DNA from: Chryseosolibacter histidinae | GTDB lineage: Bacteria; Bacteroidota; Bacteroidia; Cytophagales; Cyclobacteriaceae | DNA length: 64,000 nucleotides | Reading direction: 5' to 3' | NCBI RefSeq assembly: GCF_018598225.1 | Contig: NZ_JAHESF010000002.1 | Coordinates: 62,001-126,000, forward strand | Part shown: positions 25,780 through 35,488 of the stretch, one piece after another | Numbering within the stretch: position 1 is the stretch's first letter | Layout: each line of letters opens with the position of its first letter | The notes under the pieces: model-generated | What the model was told of the DNA's origin: nothing | What the model saw: the letters and a program-made list of their open reading frames with translations, nothing else | Databases searched by the model: none | Translations under genes and position numbers: made by a program

Positions 25780-28700
25780 CTACCGGGTAATCGTAACGTG
25801 CCCCTTATACGTTTTCTCGCAGACGGCATTGGTTAGCTTGTAGTAGTAAACGCCGGTAGCCAGGCCGCCGCCATCCCAGTCGTTGAGGTAGTCATCCTTT
25901 TTATACACCGGGTCGCCCCAGCGGTTATAGACCCGGAGGTCCCACCTGCTTTTTTCAAGGTCCCTTACTTCGAAGCGATCGTTGTAAGTATCGTTGTTGG
26001 GTGTGAACACATTTGGAATAAAAGTAATGTTGCCATGCACGGGAATGATGTGCGATACCGTTGACACGCATCCATACTGATTGGTGGCACGCAACACCAC
26101 ACGATACGCTCCTGCAGTGTCCAGCAGTACCGGTTGTACGGCGTCAGTGCCCAATGCCTTGCCTTCCATCTCCCACGCCCAGGTCACTTCTTCTGCAGCT
26201 TCAGCCTCGAGCAAAAACGGATCGCCTTCAAAGATGCATACCGGGTTGTATTTGAAATCGATCTTGGTCGTGTCTCCCACAACGATCCTTTCATTCCCCA
26301 CGGCCACAACCTTGCAGCCCTTGTCATCGATCAGCACCAGCGATGTATTGAACGATCCCGTACCTGTATAAAGATGCGCTGTGTTGGACACAGACATATC
26401 GTCAACGTTGCCGTCGCCGTAGTCCCAACGGTGAACAACCGTATTTGTCGTCACGGCATTGAACTGAATCGTAGTATTTACACACGAGGGTGCCGTCATG
26501 CTGCTGCTGAAGGTTCCGTCCGGTCCGCCCACCCGAACAAGCTTTTCCACCACGGTGGTATCGGAGCATCCGTTGGCATCGGTCACTTTCAGGGTCACAT
26601 CAAAGATGCCAGGCCTGAGGTATGTGTTCACCGGGTCTTTGAGCACGGAATAAGTGTCGTTGCCAAAATCCCATTGCCAGCCAGCCACATTTCCGGTTGA
26701 AAGGTCCTGGAACACGGTGATCAGTGGCGGGCATGCGCCTTCCGTATCAAAAGCTTTGAACGCCGCCACCGGTTTGGTAATGGTAATGAACGCGGTTTTT
26801 GTCACGGATCGTTTGCAACCATAGCCATCGGTAGCGCTGAGCGTAACCGGGTAGCTACCTGTTGCGGGGTAGGAGATCTGTGTATGAATGGTGTTCGCGC
26901 TCCGGCCGTCATGAAAATCCCAGTTGAACGATATGGCATCACGCGACCAGTTGGTGATCACGATCGGATCGTTGATGCAATACGCGGGTTTGGGAATTGT
27001 GAATTCGGGAACAGGGTTGGTGAACTTCACGGCATCGTAGCGGATGAATGAACAATTGCCATCAGCATTGGTAAGGGTGAGCGTTACAGGATAACTTCCC
27101 AACGCCGTGTAAACGTGATGCGGCTCCGGATCGGTAGAAGTATTGCCATCGCCAAAATCCCAATGCCAGTCGGTGATCTGCGGGGTGCCTGTGGAGTAAT
27201 CATCGAAATCTACCGTGAGCTTATCGCAGGTGCTGGTGGCGTTGAACATAAAATTACCCTGGATATCCAGCACAGCCAACGGTAGAGACTTTTCATCGGT
27301 GCATCCATCCGCATCGGTAACACGCAGCCTCGGATTGAACGGTCCGGCCGTGTAATAGCTCATCACGGGGTGCTGGGCGGACGAGATCGTGCCATCGCCA
27401 AAGATCCACTCCCATTTCACGGCAGCATCTGATTTATCGGTGAATTTTACTTGTGCCCCTTTGCAGGGTTTAACGTTGTCGATGGTGAAGTCGGCACGCA
27501 CATCACGAATGGTGAACGAGTTAAGCACACTCACTGTGCAATGCGTGGTGTTGTTGGTGGCGGTCAGCTTTACCGTATAATCGCCTACCGATTGATAACG
27601 ATGGTCCGATACATCGGTAGTAGATTTATTACCGTCGCCGAAATCCCATTCGAGAGAATGATAATCGGCCGAAAGGTTTTGCAGGCTGACGGTATAAGGA
27701 TCGAAGCAATTTTTCTTGAGCTCAAAATTCGTCAGCGGCGCGTTCACCTTCACGGCTTGCGTGATCACAAAGGTATCGGTACAACCTGCGTTTTTCGCGA
27801 CCAGGGTCACGGTGTACACGCCTGGCTCAATATAACTGTGTGTTATCTGGCTGCCCGTGCCGGTATTACCATCGCCGAAATCCCAACACCAGAAATTGGC
27901 ACCCTGCGACTGATCGATGAACTTCACATTTTCACGTGTGCATACTTCCTTTTTATCCGTGGTGAACTTTGCTACAGGCTTCACATCCGCTACCGCTACC
28001 TTGGCAGAGGCCGTGCTGGTACATCCCTGCGCGTTGGTGATCCTTAAGGTGACGGTGAAATTTCCCTTTGCATAGGTATGGCTTGGCTCTTTATCGTTGG
28101 AAGATGCTCCATCACCAAAATTCCATTGTGATGTGAAGGAAGTTATCCCATCAGACTCATTTTTGAATTGAACAGTGAACGGTGCACACCCGGAGAGCGA
28201 TGGCGACGTACAATCCTGCTCCTGGTTGGGCGTGAACGCCGCTTTCGGCTTACCTGCGATGGTGATCTCGCGCTCCAGTGTCTTGCTGCAGTTCAACGCA
28301 TTATAAGCAATGAGCTTGATCGTATACTTACCGCCCGCACCGAAAGCACGCAGGAATGATGTGCCCGTAGAGTACAACGTGTTGTCGATATACCACTCCA
28401 GGCGCGCAGCTCCTGTGGACGTGCTGGTAAACGTGACGTTGTTATTACAGTCTGCCTTATAGGTGAAATTGGGCGCCGGGTCTGCCAGCACTTCAATTTT
28501 TTTGGTGACCACGGAATGGCATGATTTCCCCTGAAGCATTGCTTCCAGTGTAACATCATAGATCCCCTTGGCGGGATAAGTAACAACGGCGTTCTCCGTT
28601 GTGGAAGACGTGCCGTTACCGAAATCCCAAAGAATTGAAAGCATGGGCGCATCGGCCTGAACCATAAAGCTCACCGCCTCTCCTACGCACACTTTTGTGA

Positions 28701-29568
28701 TTGAAGGTGTAAAATCAAGGCCATCGTCACTTCCGGCCAACACCGCTACCGAGTGACTGCTCTCGCAACCCTGCACATCACGGGCTTTCAATACTACGTT
28801 ATAACTGCCCGGCTGCGTGTAAGTATTCGACGGCGCGGCGTCTGTGCTTGTTTTTCCATTCCCAAAATCCCAGGCATAAGAAACAGCGCCTGTAGATTGG
28901 TTCGTAAAATTGATCGTGGCAGGCACCTGACATACTTTGACATTACTGGGCGTGAAAAGGGCAACGGGTCCCTGCACATTGATGGCCGACGCTTTCACGG
29001 CAACATGCTCGCAGCCAAACTGGTTTTTTACCCGCAGGGTCACAGACCGGCTGCCGGAAGACGTATAGGTGTGCGTGGGATTCGGGATATTGCTTTGTGC
29101 GCCATCACCGAATGCCCATAGCCAGTCTGTGATAACACCTGAAGCCGAGGTTGAGAGGTTCGTGAAGGCTACTCCTAAAGGACTACATCCCGAATTCTTA
29201 TCAAAAGAAAAATCAGCGACAGGGTTATGGTGAACAACAATGTAACCTGTTTTTGTTTCGGTGTTCGAGGTTGTGCCGTTGGATACCGTCAGCTTTACCG
29301 TGTAGGTTCCTGGCGACGCATAAGTGGCAGAGGGGTGCTGGTTGGTAGAGGTGTTGCCATTGCCCAGCTCCCATGTCCAGGAAGTGGCACCGGTGGAAGC
29401 ATCTGTAAAATGTACTGTGAGCGGGAAACAACCTGAAGTAACATCGGCTGTGAATTCGGCGTTCTGTGCAAAGCCTGTATACGTTGCCAGCGTGAGGATA
29501 AAGAGTATCAGCACCTGCCGTTTAGCGATTGCCAATACACGAGGGGGTTTTGTCATGACTACAAACAA
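25780..29568 (-). CDS. Large PKD-repeat surface protein with T9SS type B sorting domain
   Basis: This 1,262-residue exported protein has a signal peptide (LILFILTLATYTGFAQ) followed by a tandem string of PKD Ig-like domains. I count about a dozen WxFGDG-type motifs, including WTWELGNGNTS, WLWAFGDGAQS, YAWDFGNGKTS, WCWDFGDGNTG, WHWDFGDGNTS and WQWDFGNDTYS, each with a following Y..G.Y.V.L strand. The C terminus is a gliding-motility/CHU_C type B sorting domain (FIPNVFTPNNDTYNDRFEV...LRVYNRWGDPVYKK...WDGGGLATGVYYYKL). The protein is therefore exported by the type IX system, probably as an adhesin or surface matrix protein. It is convergent with the small lipoprotein gene at 25254. Confidence 0.95.
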   Translation of the reverse strand: MFVVMTKPPRVLAIAKRQVLILFILTLATYTGFAQNAEFTADVTSGCFPLTVHFTDASTGATSWTWELGNGNTSTNQHPSATYASPGTYTVKLTVSNGTTSNTETKTGYIVVHHNPVADFSFDKNSGCSPLGVAFTNLSTSASGVITDWLWAFGDGAQSNIPNPTHTYTSSGSRSVTLRVKNQFGCEHVAVKASAINVQGPVALFTPSNVKVCQVPATINFTNQSTGAVSYAWDFGNGKTSTDAAPSNTYTQPGSYNVVLKARDVQGCESSHSVAVLAGSDDGLDFTPSITKVCVGEAVSFMVQADAPMLSILWDFGNGTSSTTENAVVTYPAKGIYDVTLEAMLQGKSCHSVVTKKIEVLADPAPNFTYKADCNNNVTFTSTSTGAARLEWYIDNTLYSTGTSFLRAFGAGGKYTIKLIAYNALNCSKTLEREITIAGKPKAAFTPNQEQDCTSPSLSGCAPFTVQFKNESDGITSFTSQWNFGDGASSNDKEPSHTYAKGNFTVTLRITNAQGCTSTASAKVAVADVKPVAKFTTDKKEVCTRENVKFIDQSQGANFWCWDFGDGNTGTGSQITHSYIEPGVYTVTLVAKNAGCTDTFVITQAVKVNAPLTNFELKKNCFDPYTVSLQNLSADYHSLEWDFGDGNKSTTDVSDHRYQSVGDYTVKLTATNNTTHCTVSVLNSFTIRDVRADFTIDNVKPCKGAQVKFTDKSDAAVKWEWIFGDGTISSAQHPVMSYYTAGPFNPRLRVTDADGCTDEKSLPLAVLDIQGNFMFNATSTCDKLTVDFDDYSTGTPQITDWHWDFGDGNTSTDPEPHHVYTALGSYPVTLTLTNADGNCSFIRYDAVKFTNPVPEFTIPKPAYCINDPIVITNWSRDAISFNWDFHDGRSANTIHTQISYPATGSYPVTLSATDGYGCKRSVTKTAFITITKPVAAFKAFDTEGACPPLITVFQDLSTGNVAGWQWDFGNDTYSVLKDPVNTYLRPGIFDVTLKVTDANGCSDTTVVEKLVRVGGPDGTFSSSMTAPSCVNTTIQFNAVTTNTVVHRWDYGDGNVDDMSVSNTAHLYTGTGSFNTSLVLIDDKGCKVVAVGNERIVVGDTTKIDFKYNPVCIFEGDPFLLEAEAAEEVTWAWEMEGKALGTDAVQPVLLDTAGAYRVVLRATNQYGCVSTVSHIIPVHGNITFIPNVFTPNNDTYNDRFEVRDLEKSRWDLRVYNRWGDPVYKKDDYLNDWDGGGLATGVYYYKLTNAVCEKTYKGHVTITR

Positions 29569-29892
29569 TGAAGCTTTAAAGATACAACATCACAAGCAAT
29601 ACATCTCATATGATAAAGCAGATTTCAGGTACGAATACATGAACGGAAGAAACTTCCCGTACCGGGGGAAGTGACTTCCGCGGAAGTTGGGTCCTTCTCA
29701 TGATCTTTACAACGATGGATCAGGCGCGTCCGGGAAAATTTTCCCTCAAATGACCATGCCTGAGCCCTTCTGTTCCGTGACAGAAGACCTTTACCTGTCT
29801 TCTACAAAATAGCACGGCAAAAGTAACCTCTGTAAAGGGAAATTTATTTTGTTATCTTTGCCTGGTCAGTTCTTTGCATTTTTAAACATCAT
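29569..29892. promoter_or_regulatory. Divergent promoter region with palindromes and TATCTTTG -7 box
   Basis: Two short palindromic blocks lie at 29652-29688, the second being the perfect ACTTCCGCGGAAGT (29674-29687). At 29853-29860 TATCTTTG followed by C fits the Bacteroidota -7 consensus TAnnTTTG and sits about 40 bp before the cobalamin riboswitch, so it is the probable metE promoter. No gene is seen in this gap. Confidence 0.5.
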
Positions 29893-30088
29893 TAGCGTAG
29901 CTGGTTTTTCCCGAAGCCTCGGGAGAATTAAAAAGGAACCATGTGAGAATCATGGGCTGTCGCGCAACTGTGAACCCGTTCCGGTCCTGCCGGAAAAAAG
30001 CTTTGTTCAAGAGTGCCATTGTCATCCGGTGACGGAGACGAGAAGGCGAACAAGGTCGGGTAAGTCAGGAGACTTGCCTTCAACGCAT
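29893..30088 (+). promoter_or_regulatory. Cobalamin (B12) riboswitch
   Basis: The leader carries the conserved words of the cobalamin aptamer in order: GGTTTTTCCC with GGGAGAATTAAAAAGGAA, then GTGAGAATC, GGGCTGTCGCGCAACTGTGA (B12 box), and AAGTCAGGAGACTTGCC at the 3' side. The ends GCGT (29895) and ACGC (30083) can form P1. It precedes metE, the B12-independent methionine synthase. The known logic is that adenosylcobalamin binding shuts metE off when B12-dependent synthase can work. About 170 nt separate it from the ATG; no clear intrinsic terminator is visible there, so translational control is possible. Confidence 0.93.
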
Positions 30089-30258
30089 TGACATTGCTTT
30101 CGCGCACTGAAGCTTCTGTCAGGCATTGATCACCCGCATCATCTTCCATGCATTTGATGCGCTCGTCTTCCATCCTGTCCGTTTCATTTCGTGTAAGCAA
30201 TTCGTTTGGCTGCAGGCTGACGGTTAAACGTATTGTTCAACTTAACACAAGCAAAAAA

Positions 30259-32583
30259 ATGCTTACACACAACCTTGGCTACCCGCGCATTGGTAGCCAC
30301 CGTGAACTCAAGAAGGCCAGTGAGCTTTACTGGTCGGGAAAATCCACACTGAAAAATCTTCTGCAGGTGGGCCGGAACATCCGCCACGACAACTGGATGC
30401 TGCAAAAACAGGCAGGCATCGACCTGATCCCCTCGAATGATTTTTCTTTCTACGACCAGGTGCTGGACATGTCGCTGACCGTGGGCGCCATTCCCGAGCG
30501 TTACCACGATGTGATGGTGAAGCAGAACAGCTCGGAGCTCGACCTGTACTTCGCCATGGCACGCGGTTACCAGAAGCATGGCCTCGACATCATCGCCATG
30601 GAAATGACCAAATGGTTCGACACCAACTATCACTACATCGTTCCCGAATTCCGCAGGGATCAGCAGTTCAAGCTGTTCTCAACAAAAGTGATCGATGAGT
30701 TTTATGAAGCCAAGCAACTGGGCATCGTTACCAAGCCGGTGCTGCTCGGCCCTGTCTCCTACCTGTTGCTGGGCAAGGAAAAAGAAAAAGGCTTCGATCG
30801 CATAGACCTCCTGAAAAACCTGTTGCCGGTATACATCGAGATCGTGAAACGCCTCGATGCCCTGGATGTTCAGTGGATCCAGTTCGATGAGCCCTTCCTG
30901 GCGCTCGACCTGTCGGAAAAAGAGAAGCGCGCTTTCACGTATGCTTATTCGGAGATCAAACGCGAGGTTCCGCATGTGAAGACCATGATCGCCACCTATT
31001 TCGAAGGCCTGCGCAGCAATGCTTCCCTCGCGGTTTCGCTTCCCGTATGTGCGTTGCATATAGACCTGGCAAGAGACCCCGCACAGCTCGATACCTTGCT
31101 CGGTATGTTGCCGGAGAAAATGACACTGTCACTGGGCGTGGTAGACGGTCGCAATATCTGGAAAAACAACTTCACAGCATCGCTGGCGCTGATCGGCAAA
31201 GCCACTGCAAAACTTGGCGCACAAAGAGTCATGATCGCGCCATCGTGCTCGCTGCTGCACTCACCCTGCGACCTGGCCCTGGAAACGAACGAAGCCGTGC
31301 TGCGACCGGAGATCAAAAACTGGATGGCCTTCGCCCGGCAGAAGCTCGATGAGGTTGCAACCCTCAGGCTACTCACGTCATCCGAAACCAGCGGAGCCGT
31401 GAGCGACCTGCTTGACGCGAACAGAAAGGCTGTGGAAGACCGGAAAACATCTCCGCTGATCCATGATGCCGCCGTCAAACAACGTGTAAAAGGGATCAAA
31501 GATGCCGATGCGCAGCGTAAAAATATTTTCGCTGCCCGTAAGACCGAACAACGGCGTTCGCTGAACCTTCCCCTCTTCCCCACCACCACCATCGGATCAT
31601 TTCCCCAGACTGCCGAGGTGAGGAGCTGGCGGGCGCGGTGGAAGAAAGGAGAGCTGACGCAAGCAGAATATGACACACTGATCCGGGAAGAAACGGAAAA
31701 AGCCGTGCGATGGCAGGAAGACACCGGCATCGATGTGCTGGTGCACGGCGAATTCGAACGCAACGATATGGTGGAGTACTTCGGCGAGCGGCTGAAAGGT
31801 TTTGTGTTCTCGGCTAACGGATGGGTGCAAAGCTACGGATCGCGTTGTGTGAAACCGCCTATCATTTTTGGTGATGTATCCCGGCCGGAACCGATGACGG
31901 TGACCTGGTCTGCTTATGCGCAGTCGCTCACCAAAAAACATGTGAAGGGAATGCTGACGGGCCCGGTGACCATTCTTCAATGGTCATTCGTACGCGACGA
32001 CCAGCCCCGCGAGCAGACCACGCTGCAGATCGCGTTGGCCATCCGCGACGAAGTATGTGACCTGGAAAAAGCGGGTATCCGCATTATCCAGATCGATGAA
32101 CCCGCCATCCGCGAAGGCCTTCCCCTGCGCCTGGTAGACCGCGCCAGTTACCTGGATTGGGCCGTAAAAGCTTTCCGCCTCTCGGCCAGTGGCGTGAGCG
32201 ATAGCACCCAGATCCATACACACATGTGCTATTCCGAATTCAACGACATCATTCAGCACATTGCGGATATGGATGCCGATGTGATCACCATTGAATGCTC
32301 GCGTTCACAGATGGAGCTGCTCGATGCGTTTTCCGGGTTCAGGTACCCCAACGAGATCGGCCCCGGTGTATATGACATCCACTCGCCCCGCGTGCCTTCG
32401 AGAGAGGAGATGGTAAACCTGATGAACAAAGCGAAAGCGGTGATCCCATCAGACCAGCTCTGGATCAATCCCGACTGCGGATTAAAAACCCGTCACTGGG
32501 ATGAAACCAAAAAAGCGCTGACAGAGATGGTGGAAGCCGCAAAGAAGCTGCGCGCTTCGGAGAAAGAAAGCGTGGTGCTTTAG
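30259..32583 (+). CDS. metE: Cobalamin-independent methionine synthase
   Basis: It transfers methyl from 5-methyltetrahydropteroyl-triglutamate to homocysteine (EC 2.1.1.14) in the cytoplasm. From ATG 30259 ([20 protein letters not shown]) it has 774 residues, close to the 753 of E. coli. The N-terminal repeat half has [17 protein letters not shown] and [11 protein letters not shown]. The C-terminal catalytic half starts about [15 protein letters not shown]. Zinc ligands are visible as [10 protein letters not shown] (His, Cys), ITIECSRS (Glu) and NPDCGLKTR (Cys). An upstream in-frame start at 30148 lies in the leader and would add 37 poorly conserved residues. It is controlled by the riboswitch at 29893 and ended by the hairpin at 32647. 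Confidence 0.98.
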   Translation: MLTHNLGYPRIGSHRELKKASELYWSGKSTLKNLLQVGRNIRHDNWMLQKQAGIDLIPSNDFSFYDQVLDMSLTVGAIPERYHDVMVKQNSSELDLYFAMARGYQKHGLDIIAMEMTKWFDTNYHYIVPEFRRDQQFKLFSTKVIDEFYEAKQLGIVTKPVLLGPVSYLLLGKEKEKGFDRIDLLKNLLPVYIEIVKRLDALDVQWIQFDEPFLALDLSEKEKRAFTYAYSEIKREVPHVKTMIATYFEGLRSNASLAVSLPVCALHIDLARDPAQLDTLLGMLPEKMTLSLGVVDGRNIWKNNFTASLALIGKATAKLGAQRVMIAPSCSLLHSPCDLALETNEAVLRPEIKNWMAFARQKLDEVATLRLLTSSETSGAVSDLLDANRKAVEDRKTSPLIHDAAVKQRVKGIKDADAQRKNIFAARKTEQRRSLNLPLFPTTTIGSFPQTAEVRSWRARWKKGELTQAEYDTLIREETEKAVRWQEDTGIDVLVHGEFERNDMVEYFGERLKGFVFSANGWVQSYGSRCVKPPIIFGDVSRPEPMTVTWSAYAQSLTKKHVKGMLTGPVTILQWSFVRDDQPREQTTLQIALAIRDEVCDLEKAGIRIIQIDEPAIREGLPLRLVDRASYLDWAVKAFRLSASGVSDSTQIHTHMCYSEFNDIIQHIADMDADVITIECSRSQMELLDAFSGFRYPNEIGPGVYDIHSPRVPSREEMVNLMNKAKAVIPSDQLWINPDCGLKTRHWDETKKALTEMVEAAKKLRASEKESVVL

Positions 32584-32646
32584 TGGTTGTTTTAAACGAG
32601 GCTATCCCTTTGTTAAGTAAACCATCCCTCGTAAATTAAAACTCAC

Positions 32647-32685
32647 CCCTCAAAGGGTTAAGAACCCTTTGAGGGTTATTTAATA
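32647..32685 (+). terminator. Rho-independent terminator of metE
   Basis: A perfect 13-bp stem, CCCTCAAAGGGTT (32647-32659) with AACCCTTTGAGGG (32663-32675), has a 3-nt loop and is followed by TTATTTAAT. It lies between metE and the small cysteine-rich gene. Confidence 0.9.
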
Positions 32686-32691
32686 CGGTCA

Positions 32692-32925
32692 ATGATCAAA
32701 CACGAAGAAAAATTTTGTCCCCGCTGCAATGCGTCATTCGAATGCAAAGTTGGTTCGGTAGGACTCTGCCAGTGCAGCGCTGTTAAGCTGAGCGATGCAG
32801 AACGGAGTTATACAAGGGAGAGATTCAGTGATTGCCTCTGTGCCGAATGCCTGAAGGAATTAAAGGCCGAGCTTCACAACAACAGCCTGAAAGCAAGACT
32901 TATGCACTTGCTGCGGATGAGATGA
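32692..32925 (+). CDS. Cysteine-rich CWC-family small protein
   Basis: This is a 77-residue cytoplasmic protein. It has paired cysteines CPRC (residues 9-12), a single C near 18, CQC around 27-29, and CLCAEC near 53-58, matching the pattern of the cysteine-rich CWC family, which probably binds zinc. It starts MIKHEEKFCPRCNASFEC. Its ATG is close behind the metE terminator, so it probably has its own promoter or depends on readthrough. Function is unknown. Confidence 0.75.
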   Translation: MIKHEEKFCPRCNASFECKVGSVGLCQCSAVKLSDAERSYTRERFSDCLCAECLKELKAELHNNSLKARLMHLLRMR

Positions 32926-32943
32926 ACCTGGGAGGAGGTACGA

Positions 32944-32961
32944 TCCCGATAGCTATCGGGA
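32944..32961. repeat. 18-bp perfect palindrome TCCCGATAGCTATCGGGA
   Basis: A perfect inverted repeat in the gap between convergent genes, flanked by two copies of GAGGTACGAT. From memory this palindrome is widespread in Bacteroidota intergenic DNA. It may act as a terminator or repeat target. Confidence 0.7.
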
Positions 32962-32967
32962 ACGAGG

Positions 32968-33016
32968 TACGATAGCGTTCTACTTGTTGCCTACTTCCCA
33001 TCACCTACTGTCTACT
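32968..33016. repeat. 7-bp array, AGTAGAC type (minus orientation)
   Basis: Read on the minus strand the units AGTAGAC, AGTAGGT, GATGGGA and AGTAGGC follow each other with period 7, the first starting inside the TAG stop of the esterase gene. A looser AGTAGAACG follows. Confidence 0.75.
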
Positions 33017-33833
33017 ATTTCGGGTCGGAAAAGATCCAGGAGACAAAGTCAGGCTCAGCAAAGGCGTTCACCCAGCTGCCCGTATGATCGGCACCGGGAT
33101 ATAACGTAAACGACACCGACGCACCGGACTTCCTGAGGGCCGCAGCCATTTTTTCAGACTTGTCGCTCGATACGATGTAATCTTTTTTTCCTGCAAAGAT
33201 CCTCCACCGGGCACGCGCCATGACGGGAGCCTTGTTGCTGTCACCGTCGCCGGAGATGGCTACAGCCCCTGTGAAAAAGCCGGGATAACGCGAGGTCATG
33301 GCGTAAGTTCCGTATGCTCCCATCGACAGTCCGCCAATGTAAACGTGGCCGATCTTATGTTCCTTGCCCATTGAATCAATGAGGCCTTTCAGGGTTTCTG
33401 TTCCCCAACTGTCAAACCAGTAATGGTCTGTGAGGCATTGCGGAAAGACAATAAACGCAGGATATTTTTCGCGAAGACTATCCGTCTGAAAAAGTGATGC
33501 GCCCCAACGCAGCTGTAGTTCATTATCACTGCCTCTTTCACCGATGCCATGGAGAAATACAAGCATGGGATACTGCTTTGCAGGATCATAGTTTTTGGGG
33601 AACAGAATGCGATAAGGCATGTTCCTGAACGTGGCATACCGGTACGCCGCTGAATCGGCTTTAGTGGAATCAGCCTTGGTGGTTAGCACTGGAGCCGGCA
33701 CCGGAACCGCGGCGCTCTCTGTGGCAGGAGACTCCTGCGGTGCTGGTAAGATCTCATCTTCCTGACTGCAGGCAGCTGTGAGTAAAGCTGATAACAAGAC
33801 AAAAAGAAAACGAAGCTTGATGTTAATATTCAT
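33015..33833 (-). CDS. Alpha/beta-hydrolase (esterase-like) lipoprotein
   Basis: This is a 272-residue lipoprotein from ATG 33833 (LRFLFVLLSALLTAACSQ with lipid-anchor Cys), then a Pro/Ala/Ser-rich linker. The catalytic domain has MLVFLHGIGERG (oxyanion region), nucleophile Ser in GGLSMGAYG, Asp in AGKKDYIV, and His in GADHTGSW. This is the arrangement of the carboxylesterase/dienelactone-hydrolase-like lipoproteins often annotated as putative esterases or prolyl oligopeptidase-family. The substrate is unknown; an acetyl or feruloyl ester of plant glycans would suit this genome. A longer frame from 33944 is rejected because it buries the lipoprotein signal. Confidence 0.88.
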   Translation of the reverse strand: MNINIKLRFLFVLLSALLTAACSQEDEILPAPQESPATESAAVPVPAPVLTTKADSTKADSAAYRYATFRNMPYRILFPKNYDPAKQYPMLVFLHGIGERGSDNELQLRWGASLFQTDSLREKYPAFIVFPQCLTDHYWFDSWGTETLKGLIDSMGKEHKIGHVYIGGLSMGAYGTYAMTSRYPGFFTGAVAISGDGDSNKAPVMARARWRIFAGKKDYIVSSDKSEKMAAALRKSGASVSFTLYPGADHTGSWVNAFAEPDFVSWIFSDPK

Positions 33834-34034
33834 AGGGGCTCCTGACGGGAGGGTCAGCGATGATATAACAGAAGCTGCGACGCAAAACGTATGTGATAAT
33901 GACGTTTTCTCGAAGAGCAGTACAGTTTCGGCGGTCTTCAACACTATGCGTCGATGACCGATCTCTATGGTTATTTTGATGGTGATAGCGTAGTTACAAA
34001 CACCGGGCTACCGGCCGGCAAAGCGCAAATACTT

Positions 34035-34532
34035 TCAACGCGCTTTCCTGGCCCGTGTGCGCGCTCCTTTCTTAGCAGCTGCTGAACGTTTGCGCGGGCC
34101 TTTCGTTTTGGCTGCCTGTTTTGCCGAAGCAGAGCGATCTGATGCCGTTCGTTTCATGGCCGCTGCATGTGCCTGGCGTGACAGTGCCTGACGCGAAACA
34201 GCAGATCTTCCTTCACGCTTCAATGCGCGTACCCTTGCTTTGGAACGCGTAGGTGAGATCGGCTCATGCCGTTGACCTTTTTTATAAGCCTGCGTTGCAC
34301 TCTTGCGGGTCTTCTCCGATACCGTCCCTTTTTTCGGCGGCTTCAGATCAACACCTGCCCTGCGCGCTTTCGACAAACCAATGGCAATCGCCTGCTTGGC
34401 TGACCTTGCGCCATGTTTTCCTTCGCGGATATGCTCTATTTCTTCACGCACAAATTCACCGGCCTGGGTACCTGGTGACTTGCCTGCACGTTTTGCCTTT
34501 TTGGCTCGGTTGATCGTTTTTTTCTCCGGCAT
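34035..34532 (-). CDS. DUF6496-type basic protein, histone-H1-like tail
   Basis: This is a 165-residue soluble protein from ATG 34532 (MPEKKTINRAKKAKRAG). Residues about 20-75 carry the DUF6496-like block (GEFVREEIEHIREGKHGARSAKQAIAIGLSKARRAGV). The remainder is low-complexity Lys/Arg/Ala (for example KQAAKTKGPRKRSAAAKKG), like bacterial histone H1-type tails. DNA binding is a reasonable guess only. A 3' run of basic codons gives a high A/G content on the coding strand. Confidence 0.8.
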   Translation of the reverse strand: MPEKKTINRAKKAKRAGKSPGTQAGEFVREEIEHIREGKHGARSAKQAIAIGLSKARRAGVDLKPPKKGTVSEKTRKSATQAYKKGQRHEPISPTRSKARVRALKREGRSAVSRQALSRQAHAAAMKRTASDRSASAKQAAKTKGPRKRSAAAKKGARTRARKAR

Positions 34533-34597
34533 AGCAATTTTTCCCATGAAGAAGAAAATTAACATGCCACGAATGGTCAGCGCGTGTAGTGGGGTTG

Positions 34598-35227
34598 TTA
34601 ATACATGATTCTGGGCTTCCTGAGAAGATACTGGTAGCTTGTCAATTGCCGGAGCATAAAGTCCGCCACATCAGCCCTGGAGACCGACGGCATTATGGCG
34701 GCTGTCGTCAGGTGTACGCCATCTCTGTAGTTGCCGGTAAATGGTCCGTTCGTCAGCATGCCACATCTTACAATGGTCCAGTTCAGATTGCTGCTCACAA
34801 TGATCTCCTCTTTGGCTTCATGATCCCGAATGACATTCTTCAAAACGATCGGCACAATACGGTTGATCAGAAAACCCATCTCCTTCCTGTTCTCGCTCAC
34901 GCCTAAAAAGGATTGATAAATAAATCGCTTCACATTAACCCTGGCCATCGCAGCAGTAATATTCCGCACGCCGGCGATTAAAGAAAGATCCCGTCTCCAC
35001 GGACTGGAAGCACCTAAAGCCGATACCACAGCATCATGGTTTCTGACAGCATCTTCAACGCTTTGATAGTTTGCCACATCACCTTTGAATATTCCTACCC
35101 TGTCGCTGCCAATGTCAAATTTTAAAGCAAAGCGAACAAATGCCGTCACAGCATGATCGCGATTTACGGCCTGAGAAACCAGGTGGTGTCCCGTAGCGCC
35201 GGAAGCTCCAAAAATCAGGACCTTCAT
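34598..35227 (-). CDS. NAD(P)-binding NmrA-like/SDR-a oxidoreductase
   Basis: This 209-residue protein begins with the dinucleotide-binding motif VLIFGASGATGHHLV (GxxGxxG). It continues with the NmrA/atypical-SDR pattern NHDAVVSALGA, VKRFIYQSFLGV and LNWTIVRCGMLTNGPFTG, ending DVADFMLRQL. There is no Tyr-x-x-x-Lys catalytic pair. Members are often flavin reductase- or quinone-reductase-like, or redox sensors. An upstream in-frame ATG at 35275 would place 16 extra residues ahead of the Rossmann strand and is less likely. Confidence 0.85.
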   Translation of the reverse strand: MKVLIFGASGATGHHLVSQAVNRDHAVTAFVRFALKFDIGSDRVGIFKGDVANYQSVEDAVRNHDAVVSALGASSPWRRDLSLIAGVRNITAAMARVNVKRFIYQSFLGVSENRKEMGFLINRIVPIVLKNVIRDHEAKEEIIVSSNLNWTIVRCGMLTNGPFTGNYRDGVHLTTAAIMPSVSRADVADFMLRQLTSYQYLLRKPRIMY

Positions 35228-35488
35228 TGAATTCAATTTGTCCGTATCCGGATAAATCGCGTGCCCTTTGTCCACAAGGTGCCAGCCTGGAATGATACTT
35301 CCTGGAACAAGACTTTTCTATTACCTACCTTGTTTATTAAGCCAATTGCAGTTCAGAAAGAAGAAATTTTCGCCATCCAGGGTCATTTTGAAATAAAATG
35401 TTAAAAAGATGCAAAATCTTTTAGTGGGGTGGGGTGCCCTTATTTGTCTTAATGCAAACAACACGAACAAATAACATAACCCTAAACC

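Noticed and set aside
26134-26700. Plus-strand 188-codon frame
   Set aside because: Antisense to the PKD-repeat protein; the repeat-derived pattern gives long open antisense frames.
30148-30258. Upstream extension of metE
   Set aside because: These 37 codons precede the conserved [16 protein letters not shown] start and belong to the riboswitch leader.
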